A DNA stretch of 64,000 bases, from NCBI RefSeq assembly GCF_013409045.1, contig NZ_JACCBT010000001.1, forward strand, positions 2,294,001-2,358,000. The letters run 5' to 3'. Made by a program: the position numbers and the translations under genes. Shown here in pieces: positions 51,315 to 60,089 of this stretch (position 1 is the first letter of the stretch; each line of letters opens with the position of its first letter). The notes beneath the pieces were generated by a model that saw only the letters and a list, made by a program, of their open reading frames with translations, was not told the DNA's origin and ran no database searches. Origin of the DNA: Actinomadura citrea. Its GTDB lineage: Bacteria; Actinomycetota; Actinomycetes; Streptosporangiales; Streptosporangiaceae.

Positions 51315-52742
51315 TCAGACCTGCCGCGCCCGCACCTTCTTCGGTTCGGCGCCGTGGGCGAAGCCGCCGGCCTCCCGCGGATCGCGATGGGCCTGCTCGT
51401 GGGAGCGCAGCCGGGACGTGACGCGCTGGAGGTCGTCCATGAACAGGTCGGCGAGGTCGTGCCCCAGCCCGTTGCGCACCACGACGCGCAGGACGTCGAG
51501 GTCGGTGCGGTTCTCCGGAAAGCTGTAGGCGGGCACGAGCCAGCCGCACTCGCGCAGCGCGGCGGACACGTCGTAGACGGTGAAGGCGGCGGCGTCCCCC
51601 CGGACCCGGAACGCGAACACCGGGAGCTCGTCGCCGCCGGTGAGCGTCTCGTACGGGCCGAGCCGGCCGATCTCGTCGGCGAGGCGGGTGGCGACGTCCC
51701 GGCACCCCTGCTGGACGCGGCGGTACCCGTCGAAGCCGAGCCGCAGGAAGTTGTAGTACTGGGCGACGACCTGCGCCCCGGGCCGGGAGAAGTTCAGGGC
51801 GAACGTCGGCATGTCCCCGCCGAGGTAGTTGACGTGGAAGACGAGGTCGTCCGGCAGGGCGTCCTCGTCCCGCCACAGCGCCCAGCCCACGCCCGGCATG
51901 ACCAGCCCGTACTTGTGGCCGGAGGTGTTGATGGAGGCGACCCGGGGCAGCCGGAAGTCCCAGAGCAGGTCCGGGTCGAGGAACGGGGCGATCATCGCGC
52001 CGGACGCGCCGTCCACGTGGATCGGGACGTCGAGCCCGGTACGCGCCTGCAGGTCGTCGAGCTCCGCCGCGACGTCGGCCACGGGCTCGTAGCTCCCGTC
52101 GAACGTGGAGCCGAGGACGGCGACCACGCCGATCGTGTTCTCGTCGCACAGCTCCACGGCCTCCCGCGCGCCGAGGTGGTAGCGGTCGCCCTCCATCGGC
52201 ACGTAGCGGGGCTCGACCTCGAAGTAGTTGGCGAACTTCTCCCAGCAGATCTGCACGTTGACGCCCATGACGAGGTTGGGGCGGTCGGCCGGCTCGCCCG
52301 CGGCCCGCCGCCGTTCCCGCCAGCGGCGCTTGAGCGCGAGGCCGCCGAGCATCGCGGCCTCGCTCGACCCGGTGGTGGAGCAGCCCACCGCGTGGTGCGG
52401 GTCCTCCGCGTTCCACAACCGGGCGAGCATGTGCACGCAGCGCAGCTCCAGCTCGGCGGTGCGCGGGTACTCGTCCTTGTCGATCATGTTCTTCTCGGCG
52501 CACTCGGCCATCAGCGCCCGCGCCTCCGGCTCGGCCCACGTGGACACGAACGTCGCCAGGTTCAGCCGCGCGTTGCCGTCCAGCATCAGCTCGTCGTGGA
52601 CCACCTGGTAGGCGGTGGAGGGCTCCATCTCCCCGGCGGGCAGCCGGTACCGCGGGACCGTCAGCGGCTCCCGGGTGAAGATCGGGTTGACCACCAGGTC
52701 GCGGCCGCCGCGCCCGGCGCGGGGCGGGTGCTTCGGAGCCAT
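51315..52742 (-). CDS. gadB: Glutamate decarboxylase
   Basis: 475 residues from the ATG at 52742 (GAGGAGGG upstream), full length for bacterial GadB. The PLP lysine lies in INTSGHKYGLVMPG, the aspartate in IHVDGASGAMIAPF, and VGCSTTGSSEAAMLGGLALK is the phosphate cradle. YQVVHDELMLDGNARLNLAT is the family N-terminal signature. It converts glutamate to GABA, consuming a proton. No glutamate/GABA antiporter gene is adjacent, so an acid-resistance operon is not shown; it could feed a GABA shunt. Its regulation is not evident. Confidence 0.93.
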   Translation of the reverse strand: MAPKHPPRAGRGGRDLVVNPIFTREPLTVPRYRLPAGEMEPSTAYQVVHDELMLDGNARLNLATFVSTWAEPEARALMAECAEKNMIDKDEYPRTAELELRCVHMLARLWNAEDPHHAVGCSTTGSSEAAMLGGLALKRRWRERRRAAGEPADRPNLVMGVNVQICWEKFANYFEVEPRYVPMEGDRYHLGAREAVELCDENTIGVVAVLGSTFDGSYEPVADVAAELDDLQARTGLDVPIHVDGASGAMIAPFLDPDLLWDFRLPRVASINTSGHKYGLVMPGVGWALWRDEDALPDDLVFHVNYLGGDMPTFALNFSRPGAQVVAQYYNFLRLGFDGYRRVQQGCRDVATRLADEIGRLGPYETLTGGDELPVFAFRVRGDAAAFTVYDVSAALRECGWLVPAYSFPENRTDLDVLRVVVRNGLGHDLADLFMDDLQRVTSRLRSHEQAHRDPREAGGFAHGAEPKKVRARQV

Positions 52743-52863
52743 GTCGCCCTCCTCGTCCGTGCGGGGACGGGGCGTCCCCCGTACCGCACGACAAGTACCC
52801 GCGGCGCCGGCGCGCACACACCGCGTGAGCGTGTCGTCGCAGGTCAATCGCCCGGTGGGCGGG

Positions 52864-53535
52864 TCAGTCGTCCGGCGGGGCGGGCTCGTTCAGGCCGTTC
52901 TCCAGGATGGCGAAGGCCTGGTCGACGGTCTCCGACAGCGTGGCGAACGCCCCGCCGAGGCGGCTGGTGGCGTCGGCGGCGGCCTGGAACGCGCAGGTGG
53001 TGGCGGCGGCGACGACGTGCGGGCGCAGCTCGCTGGCGGGGTCCAGGCCCATCCGCTCGGCGATGACCTCGGTGAGCAGCGCCTGCTTCCGCTGCGCGTG
53101 CTCCAGGCTGCCCGCCATGAGCGTCGGGCTGTTGCTCATCATCGCGAGCATGCACTCGAAGCGGCCGGGGTCGAATCCGAGCTCGCCGGCCTCGCAGGCG
53201 CGGGCGATCTCCACCACGGTGTGCCGCAGCGCGGTCATGATCGGCTCGTCCCGAGGGCGTTCGGCGAGCTTGCCCAGCACGGCGCGGGTCTGCTCTTCCT
53301 GGAAGGTGAGGGCGACGTCCTCTTTCGAGGCGAAGTAGCGGAAGAACGTGCGGGACGAGACGTCCACGGCGTCGGCGATCTCCTCGACGGTGGTGGCGTC
53401 GAACCCCTTCTCGGCGAAGAGGGCGAACGCCGCGTCGACGAGCGCCTCCCGGGTGCGCTGCTTCTTGCGTTCGCGCCTGCCCGGGGGCTGGGAACCGGGG
53501 CCGGACGTACCGGTCTCGGGGGCGGTCGCGGTCAT
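52864..53535 (-). CDS. TetR family regulator divergent from the DHA2 transporter
   Basis: 223 residues from the ATG at 53535. The HTH is TREALVDAAFALFAEKGFDA, TTVEEIADAVDVSSRTFFRY then FASKED. The C-terminus is a TetR_C_17-like helical domain. No ribosome site is present; TACAAT lies 6 bases before the ATG with a TCGACG 17 bases further up, so the message is probably leaderless. It faces a DHA2 efflux gene across 137 bases containing several dyads, the usual arrangement for a repressor of a drug pump. Confidence 0.88.
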   Translation of the reverse strand: MTATAPETGTSGPGSQPPGRRERKKQRTREALVDAAFALFAEKGFDATTVEEIADAVDVSSRTFFRYFASKEDVALTFQEEQTRAVLGKLAERPRDEPIMTALRHTVVEIARACEAGELGFDPGRFECMLAMMSNSPTLMAGSLEHAQRKQALLTEVIAERMGLDPASELRPHVVAAATTCAFQAAADATSRLGGAFATLSETVDQAFAILENGLNEPAPPDD

Positions 53536-53580
53536 GCGCGCATTGTAATCGCCCGGCGATCGTCCGTCGAGCGCTGGATG

Positions 53581-53603
53581 TCGTGACGTGAAACATGTCA
53601 CGA
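53581..53603. promoter_or_regulatory. Dyad near the TetR start
   Basis: TCGTGAC-N9-GTCACGA, a perfect 7-bp inverted repeat in the tetR/DHA2 intergenic region. It is about 46 bases upstream of the tetR ATG; a candidate TetR operator. Confidence 0.5.
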
Positions 53604-53616
53604 GCAAACCAAGGGC

Positions 53617-53646
53617 AGTTGACGACAACTGTCATGCCATGACAAT
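53617..53646 (+). promoter_or_regulatory. Promoter and operators of the DHA2 transporter gene
   Basis: A TTGACG -35 (53619-53624) and GACAAT -10 (53641-53646) are 16 bp apart. The palindrome TGTCATGCCATGACA (53630-53644) fills the spacer and enters the -10. AGTTG-ACGA-CAACT (53617-53630) overlaps the -35. The layout predicts direct repression. Confidence 0.55.
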
Positions 53647-53672
53647 TTTGAGCCCTGCCAAGCCGGAGGTCG

Positions 53673-55295
53673 ATGATGACTCAATCCCATGGCGCCGAGA
53701 CCCTCGAACCGGGCGCCGTCCACATACCGCCGCGCGACCAGGCGCGCGGCCGTCCCGCCAGAGCGGGGCACGGGCATCCCTGGCTCACGCTCATCGCGGT
53801 CGCGCTGGGCGTGATGATGGTCGGGCTGGACGCGACCGTCGTGTCCATCGCCAACCCCGCGATCGCCAAGGACCTCGGCGCGAGCCTGTCCGGCCTGCAG
53901 TGGGTCACCAACGCCTACCTGCTGGCGCTCGCCGTCACGCTGATCCCGGCCGGGAAGATCGCCGACCGGTTCGGCCGCAAGCGCACCTTCCTCGCGGGCG
54001 TCGTGGGGTTCGCCGTGTCGTCGGTGCTGATCGGGCTCTCGGGCGGGCTCGGCATGGTGATCTTCTGGCGGGTGGTGCAGGGGTTCGCGGGGGCGCTCCT
54101 GCAGCCGGCCAGCCTCGCCCTCCTGCGCAACACGTTCCCGGCCGAGCGGCTGAACGCCGCGATCGGCATCTGGGGGTCCACGGTCGGCATCTCCATCGCC
54201 GGCGGCCCCATCGTCGCCGGGCTGCTGGTGGAGAACGTCAACTGGGAGTCGGTGTTCTTCCTGAACGCCCCGCTCGGGGTCGTCGCGCTGCTCGTCGGCC
54301 TGTGGGTGATCCGCGAGTCCAGGGACGAGGAGGCCGCCGGCTCGTTCGACCTGCCGGGCGTCGCGCTGCTCAGCGGCGCGCTGTTCGCCCTGGTCTGGGG
54401 GCTCATCAAGGCCGGCGAGAACGGGTTCGGCGACGCCGTCCCGCTCGTGTCGTTCGCCGCGTCCGCCGTGCTGCTCGCCGCGTTCGTCTGGAACGAGCTG
54501 CGGGTGGAGCGCCCGCTGCTGCCGCTCGGGCTGTTCCGGTCGGTGTCGCTGTCGGCGGCGACCGGCCTCATCGTGCTCGGCTTCTTCGGGATGTTCGGGA
54601 CGATCTTCTTCATCACCCTGTACCTGCAGCAGGTGCACGGCATGAGCCCGGTCGACGCGGGCGTGCGGATGCTGCCGATGACCGGCGTGTTCATCGTCGC
54701 CTCCCCGGTGGCGGGCGCGCTGACCAGCCGGTTCGGGCCGCGGGTGCCGCTCGTCCTCGGGATGGCGTTCACCGCGACCGCGATGTTCGGCCTGTCGCGC
54801 ATCGGGGTGGACGCCCCGTACGTGCAGCTGTGGCCGTGGTTCGTGCTGGTCGGCCTGGCGTTCGGGATGGTCATCGTCGCCGGCACCGAGGCCATCGTCG
54901 GCAACGCGCCCGCCCACCTCGCGGGCGTCGCGGGCGGCCTCCAGCAGACCGCCGCGCAGGTCGGCGGCGTCCTCGGCACGTCGGTGCTGGGCGTGCTGCT
55001 GTCGACCAAGGTCGGGGACGTGCTGTTCGGGCGGCTCACCGGCGCGGGCCTTCCCGGCGAGGCGGCGCACCGGCTCGAAGGGCAGGGCGGGCTCGTCTCG
55101 CAGGGGGTGGCGCCCGTCCCGCTTGGCACGCCGAAGCCGGCGGCCGACGCCATCACGACCGGGAGCCACCTCGCGTTCATGGACGGCTTCCAGACGTCCC
55201 TGACCGTGGCGGGCGCCGTCGCGCTCGTCGCGATCCTCGCCGCGCTCCTGGTGCGGCGCGGGACCTCTCCGGTCGAGGGCGCGGCGGCCGCGTAG
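53673..55295 (+). CDS. DHA2 family (EmrB/QacA) drug:proton antiporter
   Basis: 540 residues with fourteen predicted membrane helices. Motif A is AGKIADRFGRKRTFLAG and the first helix carries GLDATVVSIANPAI, with the acidic residue typical of DHA2 pumps. Motif C-like glycine-rich GIWGSTVGISIAGGPIVAG follows in helix 5. It exports hydrophobic or cationic drugs in exchange for protons. The ATG at 53673 follows GGAGGTCG; the next codon is also ATG. The divergent TetR gene and the intergenic dyads suggest substrate-inducible expression. Real substrates unknown. Confidence 0.92.
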   Translation: MMTQSHGAETLEPGAVHIPPRDQARGRPARAGHGHPWLTLIAVALGVMMVGLDATVVSIANPAIAKDLGASLSGLQWVTNAYLLALAVTLIPAGKIADRFGRKRTFLAGVVGFAVSSVLIGLSGGLGMVIFWRVVQGFAGALLQPASLALLRNTFPAERLNAAIGIWGSTVGISIAGGPIVAGLLVENVNWESVFFLNAPLGVVALLVGLWVIRESRDEEAAGSFDLPGVALLSGALFALVWGLIKAGENGFGDAVPLVSFAASAVLLAAFVWNELRVERPLLPLGLFRSVSLSAATGLIVLGFFGMFGTIFFITLYLQQVHGMSPVDAGVRMLPMTGVFIVASPVAGALTSRFGPRVPLVLGMAFTATAMFGLSRIGVDAPYVQLWPWFVLVGLAFGMVIVAGTEAIVGNAPAHLAGVAGGLQQTAAQVGGVLGTSVLGVLLSTKVGDVLFGRLTGAGLPGEAAHRLEGQGGLVSQGVAPVPLGTPKPAADAITTGSHLAFMDGFQTSLTVAGAVALVAILAALLVRRGTSPVEGAAAA

Positions 55296-55316
55296 GTCCC
55301 GGTCTAGGCTGCCGGT

Positions 55317-55997
55317 GTGGTGGGTTTCGCGAGGCTTCGCCGGATCCTCAGGTCCTATCCGATGCCGCTGACGTTCCTCGGGCTGTTCGCGGCCATGTGG
55401 ATGGTGCAGGCCCTGATCCTGCCTCCGGGCGCGCGGCAGGCCGTGATCGCCTGGGCCAGCACCAACCTGGCCAACCTCGCGGTCAACCCGGTCGGGACGA
55501 TGGTCGTCTCGGCGTTCGTCGCCGAGGGATCGCAGGGCGTGCTGCTCGTCGCGGCGGCGATCGGGCTGTTCCCCATCACCCGGCGGTTCGGGAACCTGCG
55601 GGCCGTCGCCCTCATCACGGCCTCGCACGTGCTCGGCACGCTCATCAGCCAGGGCATCGCGCTGGTGCGGCTGGAGGCGGGCCTGCTCTCGGACTCCATC
55701 CGCACGATCCCCGACGTCGGGCCGTCCTACGTGCTGTGCGCGGCGCTCGTCGCGGCCTTCCTGTACGGGCACGGGCGGGTCCGGCGGCTGGTCGCGCTGG
55801 CCTGGTGGTGCGCGCTCGTGCCCGTGCTGCTGGACGGCCTGCTCACGCTGGAGGTCGCCGCCGTCGGCCACCTGGTGGCCATGCTCACCGGCGCGGTCGC
55901 CGGGCGGCTGCTCCTGCTCCGCGAACGCCGGCGCGGGCCCGCGCCGCTCGGCGCGGTGCCCGCCGGTCCTCCGGCCGCCGGAGCCGCCGAGGCCTGA
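55317..55997 (+). CDS. Rhomboid-like membrane protein
   Basis: 226 residues with six or so hydrophobic segments. A rhomboid plan is visible: NLAVNPVGTMVVSAFV after the first helix, a serine in IPDVGPSYVLCAALVAAF (GPSY instead of GxSG) and a histidine in AAVGHLVAMLTGAVAGRL. The serine-histidine dyad could act as an intramembrane protease, but the altered elbow makes activity uncertain. The GTG at 55317 lies 21 bases after the DHA2 gene, so it may be co-transcribed. The last 30 residues are Pro/Ala-rich and probably cytoplasmic. Confidence 0.72.
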   Translation: MVGFARLRRILRSYPMPLTFLGLFAAMWMVQALILPPGARQAVIAWASTNLANLAVNPVGTMVVSAFVAEGSQGVLLVAAAIGLFPITRRFGNLRAVALITASHVLGTLISQGIALVRLEAGLLSDSIRTIPDVGPSYVLCAALVAAFLYGHGRVRRLVALAWWCALVPVLLDGLLTLEVAAVGHLVAMLTGAVAGRLLLLRERRRGPAPLGAVPAGPPAAGAAEA

Positions 55998-56003
55998 CCC
56001 CGG

Positions 56004-57254
56004 TCAGCCCTCGCCGCCCGGCTGCGGGGCCGGGTTCGAGGTGGGGCTCGGGCTCGGGGTCCCCGGGTCCGACGGCGGGTCGGACGGGGTGTCCGTCGGC
56101 GGCGGCGTCGTCGGATCCGTGGACCCGTCGTCCGGCGGGGTCGTCGGATCGGACGGCGTGTCCGGGGGAGTGGTCGGCGTCGTGTCGTCCGGGGGCGTGG
56201 ACGGCTGCTCCGGCTTCGTGGGGGTACCGGACGCCGGCGGCTTCCCGCCCGCGGGCTCCTGCGACGGCGACGTCGCGGGCGGCGCCGGCGCCGCGCCGCC
56301 GGCGGGCGACCCGCCCACCTGCTGCGGCGGCGAGCCGTACGCGCTGGTCACCGGGTTCTGCGAGCCGCCGTCCGCCCGCTCGGAGCCGGTCAGGCCGGGC
56401 GGCGGGTCCGGCGGGACACCGTGGCTCGACGTGGACGCCGGGTGCGTCTGCCCCTTGCCCGCCGTCGGCGTGAGCGAGGCGGCGCTGCCGCCCTTGGCCG
56501 CGGGCCAGGACACCAGCAGCCCGATGACGGCCGCGGCCGACGCGGCGACGCCCGCGACCGCGCCGAGGCCCTTGGAGGCGAAGCGGGAGGCCCCGCGCCT
56601 GCGGTGGTCCGCCCGCGCCGGGCCGATCACGACGAGCGGGCTCGGTGAGATGACGCTCGGCAGCGGCCGGGCGGCCTCCTCCTCGCAGGCCGCGAGGACC
56701 TGGTCGCGCAGCCAGCCGGGCGCGTGCGCCGGGGCCCGCCGGGCGAGCAGCCGCGGCAGCCGCCCCTTCTCGAACGCCGAGATGAGGTCGAGCCGCGCCT
56801 CGGTGGCGCCGCGCATCAGGATGTCGAGGACGGCCCGCTCCAGCCGCGTCCGCGCCGCGTTGAGCAGCTGCAGGACGGTGTCCGGCGCGAGGCCGAGGAC
56901 GCGGGCGATGTCGTGCGGTTCGAGCCACTCGCCCGCCGACAGCAGCAGCACCTCGCGGTGGTCGGAGCGCAGGCTCCCGGCGGCGCGCAGCAGCGGGTCG
57001 GGGTCGGCGAACAGCGGGCCGCGCGCGCCGGCGCCGATGCCCGGCCCATCGGTGAACGCGCCGCGCTCGGCGCAGGCCGTCCGGGAGAGCGAGTAGAGCC
57101 AGAGCACGCTGTCGCCGCGCGGCGGCTGGTGCACGGCCGCGCTGAAGGTGTCGCCGACGGCCGCCGCCGCGAGCTGGTCGCCCACGAGCGACCAGCAGTA
57201 GGCGTACAGGCGGTCGGCGTGCGCGTCGTAGAGCGAGCCCAGGTCTCCGCCCAT
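56004..57254 (-). CDS. ECF-sigma-like protein fused to a membrane helix and Pro/Thr-rich tail
   Basis: 416 residues from the ATG at 57254 (GGGGGGC upstream). Residues 1-75 resemble sigma region 2 (LYDAHADRLYAYCWSLVGDQ) and 85-145 region 4 (SDHREVLLLSAGEWLEPHD, IARVLGLAPDTVLQLLNAAR). Residues 145-215 look like an anti-sigma-like/linker helix region. One membrane helix follows (LGAVAGVAASAAAVIGLLVS, about residues 230-250), then 165 external residues very rich in Pro, Thr, Ser, Asp and Gly. A sigma factor tethered to the membrane by its own C-terminus is unusual. It may be regulated by proteolysis or simply act as a membrane sensor. Confidence 0.72.
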   Translation of the reverse strand: MGGDLGSLYDAHADRLYAYCWSLVGDQLAAAAVGDTFSAAVHQPPRGDSVLWLYSLSRTACAERGAFTDGPGIGAGARGPLFADPDPLLRAAGSLRSDHREVLLLSAGEWLEPHDIARVLGLAPDTVLQLLNAARTRLERAVLDILMRGATEARLDLISAFEKGRLPRLLARRAPAHAPGWLRDQVLAACEEEAARPLPSVISPSPLVVIGPARADHRRRGASRFASKGLGAVAGVAASAAAVIGLLVSWPAAKGGSAASLTPTAGKGQTHPASTSSHGVPPDPPPGLTGSERADGGSQNPVTSAYGSPPQQVGGSPAGGAAPAPPATSPSQEPAGGKPPASGTPTKPEQPSTPPDDTTPTTPPDTPSDPTTPPDDGSTDPTTPPPTDTPSDPPSDPGTPSPSPTSNPAPQPGGEG

Positions 57255-57507
57255 GTTGCCCCCCGTCTCCGTCCGGTTTCACTTCCGACAAAACGTGCAT
57301 ATCGCAGGCCAGGGGGACTCTAGCGGTTCCGGTCAACCCATGAGAAGCCAGGGATCGGACATCGCGTCGAATAGCACGGAAGGTAGCAGTGAGTGCTGCG
57401 GACGGTGACGTTCACGGAGATTTCCGAAAGTTCCTGAAAAACCGTTGATTCCTGATCCGGTTCAGGAGGGAAGGTTCGAACCCGTTATCGAATTACCTGA
57501 GGAGTCA

Positions 57508-58725
57508 ATGGTGACCCGGCTCACAGTGGACGACGTCTACCAGCACATTCGCGGCGTCTGCTTCAAGACGGGCCCGCCCGGGACGGTCGGCGCGGAGACC
57601 GAGTGGCTCGTCGTCGACGCCGGCGACCCGGCCGCCCACGTGCCCGCCGAACGGGTGCGCGCCCTCATGGACGGGGCCGGTCCGCCGGCGGGCGGGAGCA
57701 AGGTGACCTACGAGCCGGGCGGGCAGCTCGAACTCAGCTCCGCCCCGTTCGGGACGCTGGACGACCTGACCGCCTCGCTCGGCCGGGACATCGCGCACGT
57801 GCGGGACGTGCTCGCACCGGACGGGCTCGCCCTCAGCGGGCACGGCGTCGATCCCGTCCGCGTGCCCCGGTTCCAGGCCGACCACCCCCGGTACGCGTGC
57901 ATGCGGGACTACTTCTGCGCGGGCGGCTTCCACGACGCGGGGATGGCGATGATGTGCTCGACCGCGTCGGTCCAGGTGAACCTGGACATCGGCGCCGACG
58001 ACGCGGACGCGGCCCGCCGCTGGCGGCTCGTGCACGCGCTCGGGCCGGTGCTGGTCGCCGCGTTCGCCAACTCGCCGCTGCGGGCCGGCCGCCGCACCGG
58101 GATGCGCTCGTCCCGGCAGGGCATCTGGACCGAGCTCGACCCGTGCCGCACGCTGCCGGTGCTGCGGGACGGGGCGGACGGCGACCCCGCCGAGGCGTGG
58201 ACGAGGTACGCGCTCGACGCCCAGGTCATGCTCGTCCACACCCCGGACGACGAGTGGGTGTCCGCCCCCGGGATGTCCTTCCTGGAGTGGCTGGCCAAGG
58301 GCGAGCCCGGCGAGGACGACCTCGCCTACCACCTGTCCACGCTGTTCCCGCCGGTCCGACCGCGCGGCTGGCTGGAACTGCGCATGATCGACGCGCTGCC
58401 CGGCCCGTACTGGCCGGTGCCCGTCGCCGTCGCCACCGCCCTGCTGGACGACCCGGCGGCCTCGCGTGCCGCCGAGGCCGCGGTCGAACCGGTGGCGCAC
58501 CGGTGGGCGCAGGCGGCCTGCGACGGCCTGTCGGACCCGGCCCTGGCCAGGGCCGCGCGGGCGTGCTTCGCGGCGACGCTGGACGCGCTGCCGCGGCTCG
58601 GCGCGTCCGGGCTCGCCCCCCTGGTCGAGGAGTACGCCCACCGGTACGTCCTGCAGGGCCGCAGTCCCGCCGACGACTGCCCCGCCGACGACAGCCCGAC
58701 ACGTCCGATGGAGGATCCGACATGA
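57508..58725 (+). CDS. egtA: Ergothioneine biosynthesis glutamate-cysteine ligase EgtA
   Basis: 405 residues from the ATG at 57508 (GAGGAG upstream). The GCS2-type ligase fold is visible: VGAETEWLVVDAGDPAAHV, YEPGGQLELSSAP, and MMCSTASVQVNLDIGADD. It joins glutamate and cysteine to gamma-glutamylcysteine, the sulphur donor used by EgtB. First gene of egtABCD; its stop overlaps egtB (ATGA). A 253-base upstream gap holds the presumed promoter; nothing convincing could be named there. Confidence 0.92.
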   Translation: MVTRLTVDDVYQHIRGVCFKTGPPGTVGAETEWLVVDAGDPAAHVPAERVRALMDGAGPPAGGSKVTYEPGGQLELSSAPFGTLDDLTASLGRDIAHVRDVLAPDGLALSGHGVDPVRVPRFQADHPRYACMRDYFCAGGFHDAGMAMMCSTASVQVNLDIGADDADAARRWRLVHALGPVLVAAFANSPLRAGRRTGMRSSRQGIWTELDPCRTLPVLRDGADGDPAEAWTRYALDAQVMLVHTPDDEWVSAPGMSFLEWLAKGEPGEDDLAYHLSTLFPPVRPRGWLELRMIDALPGPYWPVPVAVATALLDDPAASRAAEAAVEPVAHRWAQAACDGLSDPALARAARACFAATLDALPRLGASGLAPLVEEYAHRYVLQGRSPADDCPADDSPTRPMEDPT

Positions 58726-60089
58726 GCTCGCCAGGCCCGTCCGCCGACGAGGCCGCCCTGAAGGAACTGATCGCCGATGAGCTCGGCGCGGTGCGCGACC
58801 GCAGCTTCGGCCTCACCACCGACGTCCTCGCCGAGGACGATCTCACCGCGCAGGTGTCGCCGCTGATGTCACCGCTCGTGTGGGACCTCGCGCACATCGG
58901 CAACTACGAGGAGCTGTGGCTGCTGCGCGCGGCCGCCGGGCGGGAGGCGATGCGCCCCGAGATCGACGACCTGTACGACGCGTTCGAGCATCCGCGGGCG
59001 GAGCGGCCGACGCTGCCGCTGCTGAAGCCGGGGGAGGCGCGGTCCTACATCGGCACGGTCCGCTCCAAGGTGCTCGACGCGCTGCCGTCGGTGCGCTTCG
59101 ACACCCCGGACCCGCTGACATCGGGCGGGTTCGTGTACGGGATGGTCGTCCAGCACGAGCACATGCACGACGAGACCATGCTGGCCACCCACCAGCTACG
59201 CCGCGGGGCGCCCGCCCTGCTCGACCCCCAGGCGGAACCACTCCAGGTCCCGGGCGAGGCGTCCGGCGCCGAAGAGGTGCTCATCGAGGCGGGCCCGTTC
59301 CAGATGGGCACGTCGGACGACCCATGGGCGTACGACAACGAACGTCCCGTGCACATCGTCGACCTACCCGCGTTCTACATCGACGTGGAACCGGTCACCA
59401 ACGCGGCCTACATCGCGTTCATGGAGGCCGGTGGCTACGACGACGCCCGCTGGTGGGACCCGGCAGGGTGGGAGTGGCGCAACAGCAGCGGCAAGCGCGC
59501 CCCCGCCTTCTGGGAGCGGGAAGGGGGACAGTGGGCGCGGCGCCGCTTCGGGCGGTCGGAACCCGTCCCGCCCGGCGAACCCGTCCAGCACGTCTGCTGG
59601 TACGAGGCCGACGCTTACGCGCGGTGGGCCGGGAAGCGGCTGCCGACCGAGGCCGAGTGGGAGAAGGCCGCCCGCTGGGACCCCGCCGCGGAACGGTCAC
59701 GCCGCTACCCGTGGGGCGACGTCTACGAAGAGGGGCGCGCCAACCTCGGACAGCGCGCGCTCCGTCCGTCCGAGACCGGCTCCTACGCGGCCGGTGCGTC
59801 GGCGTACGGGGTGAGGCGACTCCTGGGGGACGTGTGGGAGTGGACGTCGTCGGACTTCCACGGATACCCCGGCTTCCGCTCGTTCCCCTACAGGGAGTAC
59901 TCGGAGGTCTTCTTCGGGCCCGACTACAAGGTGCTGAGGGGCGGATCCTGGGCGACGCACCCGCTCGCCGTACGCGGCTCGTTCCGCAACTGGGACTACC
60001 CCGTCCGCCGGCAGATCTTCTCCGGGTTCCGCTGTGCGCGGTCGACGGCGGAACCGGCGACGGCGCCGGCGAAGGGGGAGGCGCGCTAG
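58722..60089 (+). CDS. egtB: Ergothioneine sulfoxide synthase EgtB
   Basis: 455 residues. The N-terminal DinB-like domain supplies the iron ligands H58 (WDLAHIGNYE), H145 and H149 (VVQHEHMHDE). The C-terminal FGE-sulfatase domain has QMGTSDDPWAYDNERP, YIDVEPVTNAAYIAFM and VWEWTSSDFHGYPGF. It is the mononuclear iron oxygenase that couples gamma-glutamylcysteine to hercynine with O2. The substrate comes from EgtA and EgtD in the same operon. The start overlaps egtA by 4 bases; egtC follows without a gap. Confidence 0.95.
   Translation: MSSPGPSADEAALKELIADELGAVRDRSFGLTTDVLAEDDLTAQVSPLMSPLVWDLAHIGNYEELWLLRAAAGREAMRPEIDDLYDAFEHPRAERPTLPLLKPGEARSYIGTVRSKVLDALPSVRFDTPDPLTSGGFVYGMVVQHEHMHDETMLATHQLRRGAPALLDPQAEPLQVPGEASGAEEVLIEAGPFQMGTSDDPWAYDNERPVHIVDLPAFYIDVEPVTNAAYIAFMEAGGYDDARWWDPAGWEWRNSSGKRAPAFWEREGGQWARRRFGRSEPVPPGEPVQHVCWYEADAYARWAGKRLPTEAEWEKAARWDPAAERSRRYPWGDVYEEGRANLGQRALRPSETGSYAAGASAYGVRRLLGDVWEWTSSDFHGYPGFRSFPYREYSEVFFGPDYKVLRGGSWATHPLAVRGSFRNWDYPVRRQIFSGFRCARSTAEPATAPAKGEAR

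Noticed and set aside
51315..52742. Glutamate-dependent acid-resistance island
   Set aside because: Only the decarboxylase is present; no antiporter or acid regulator is adjacent.
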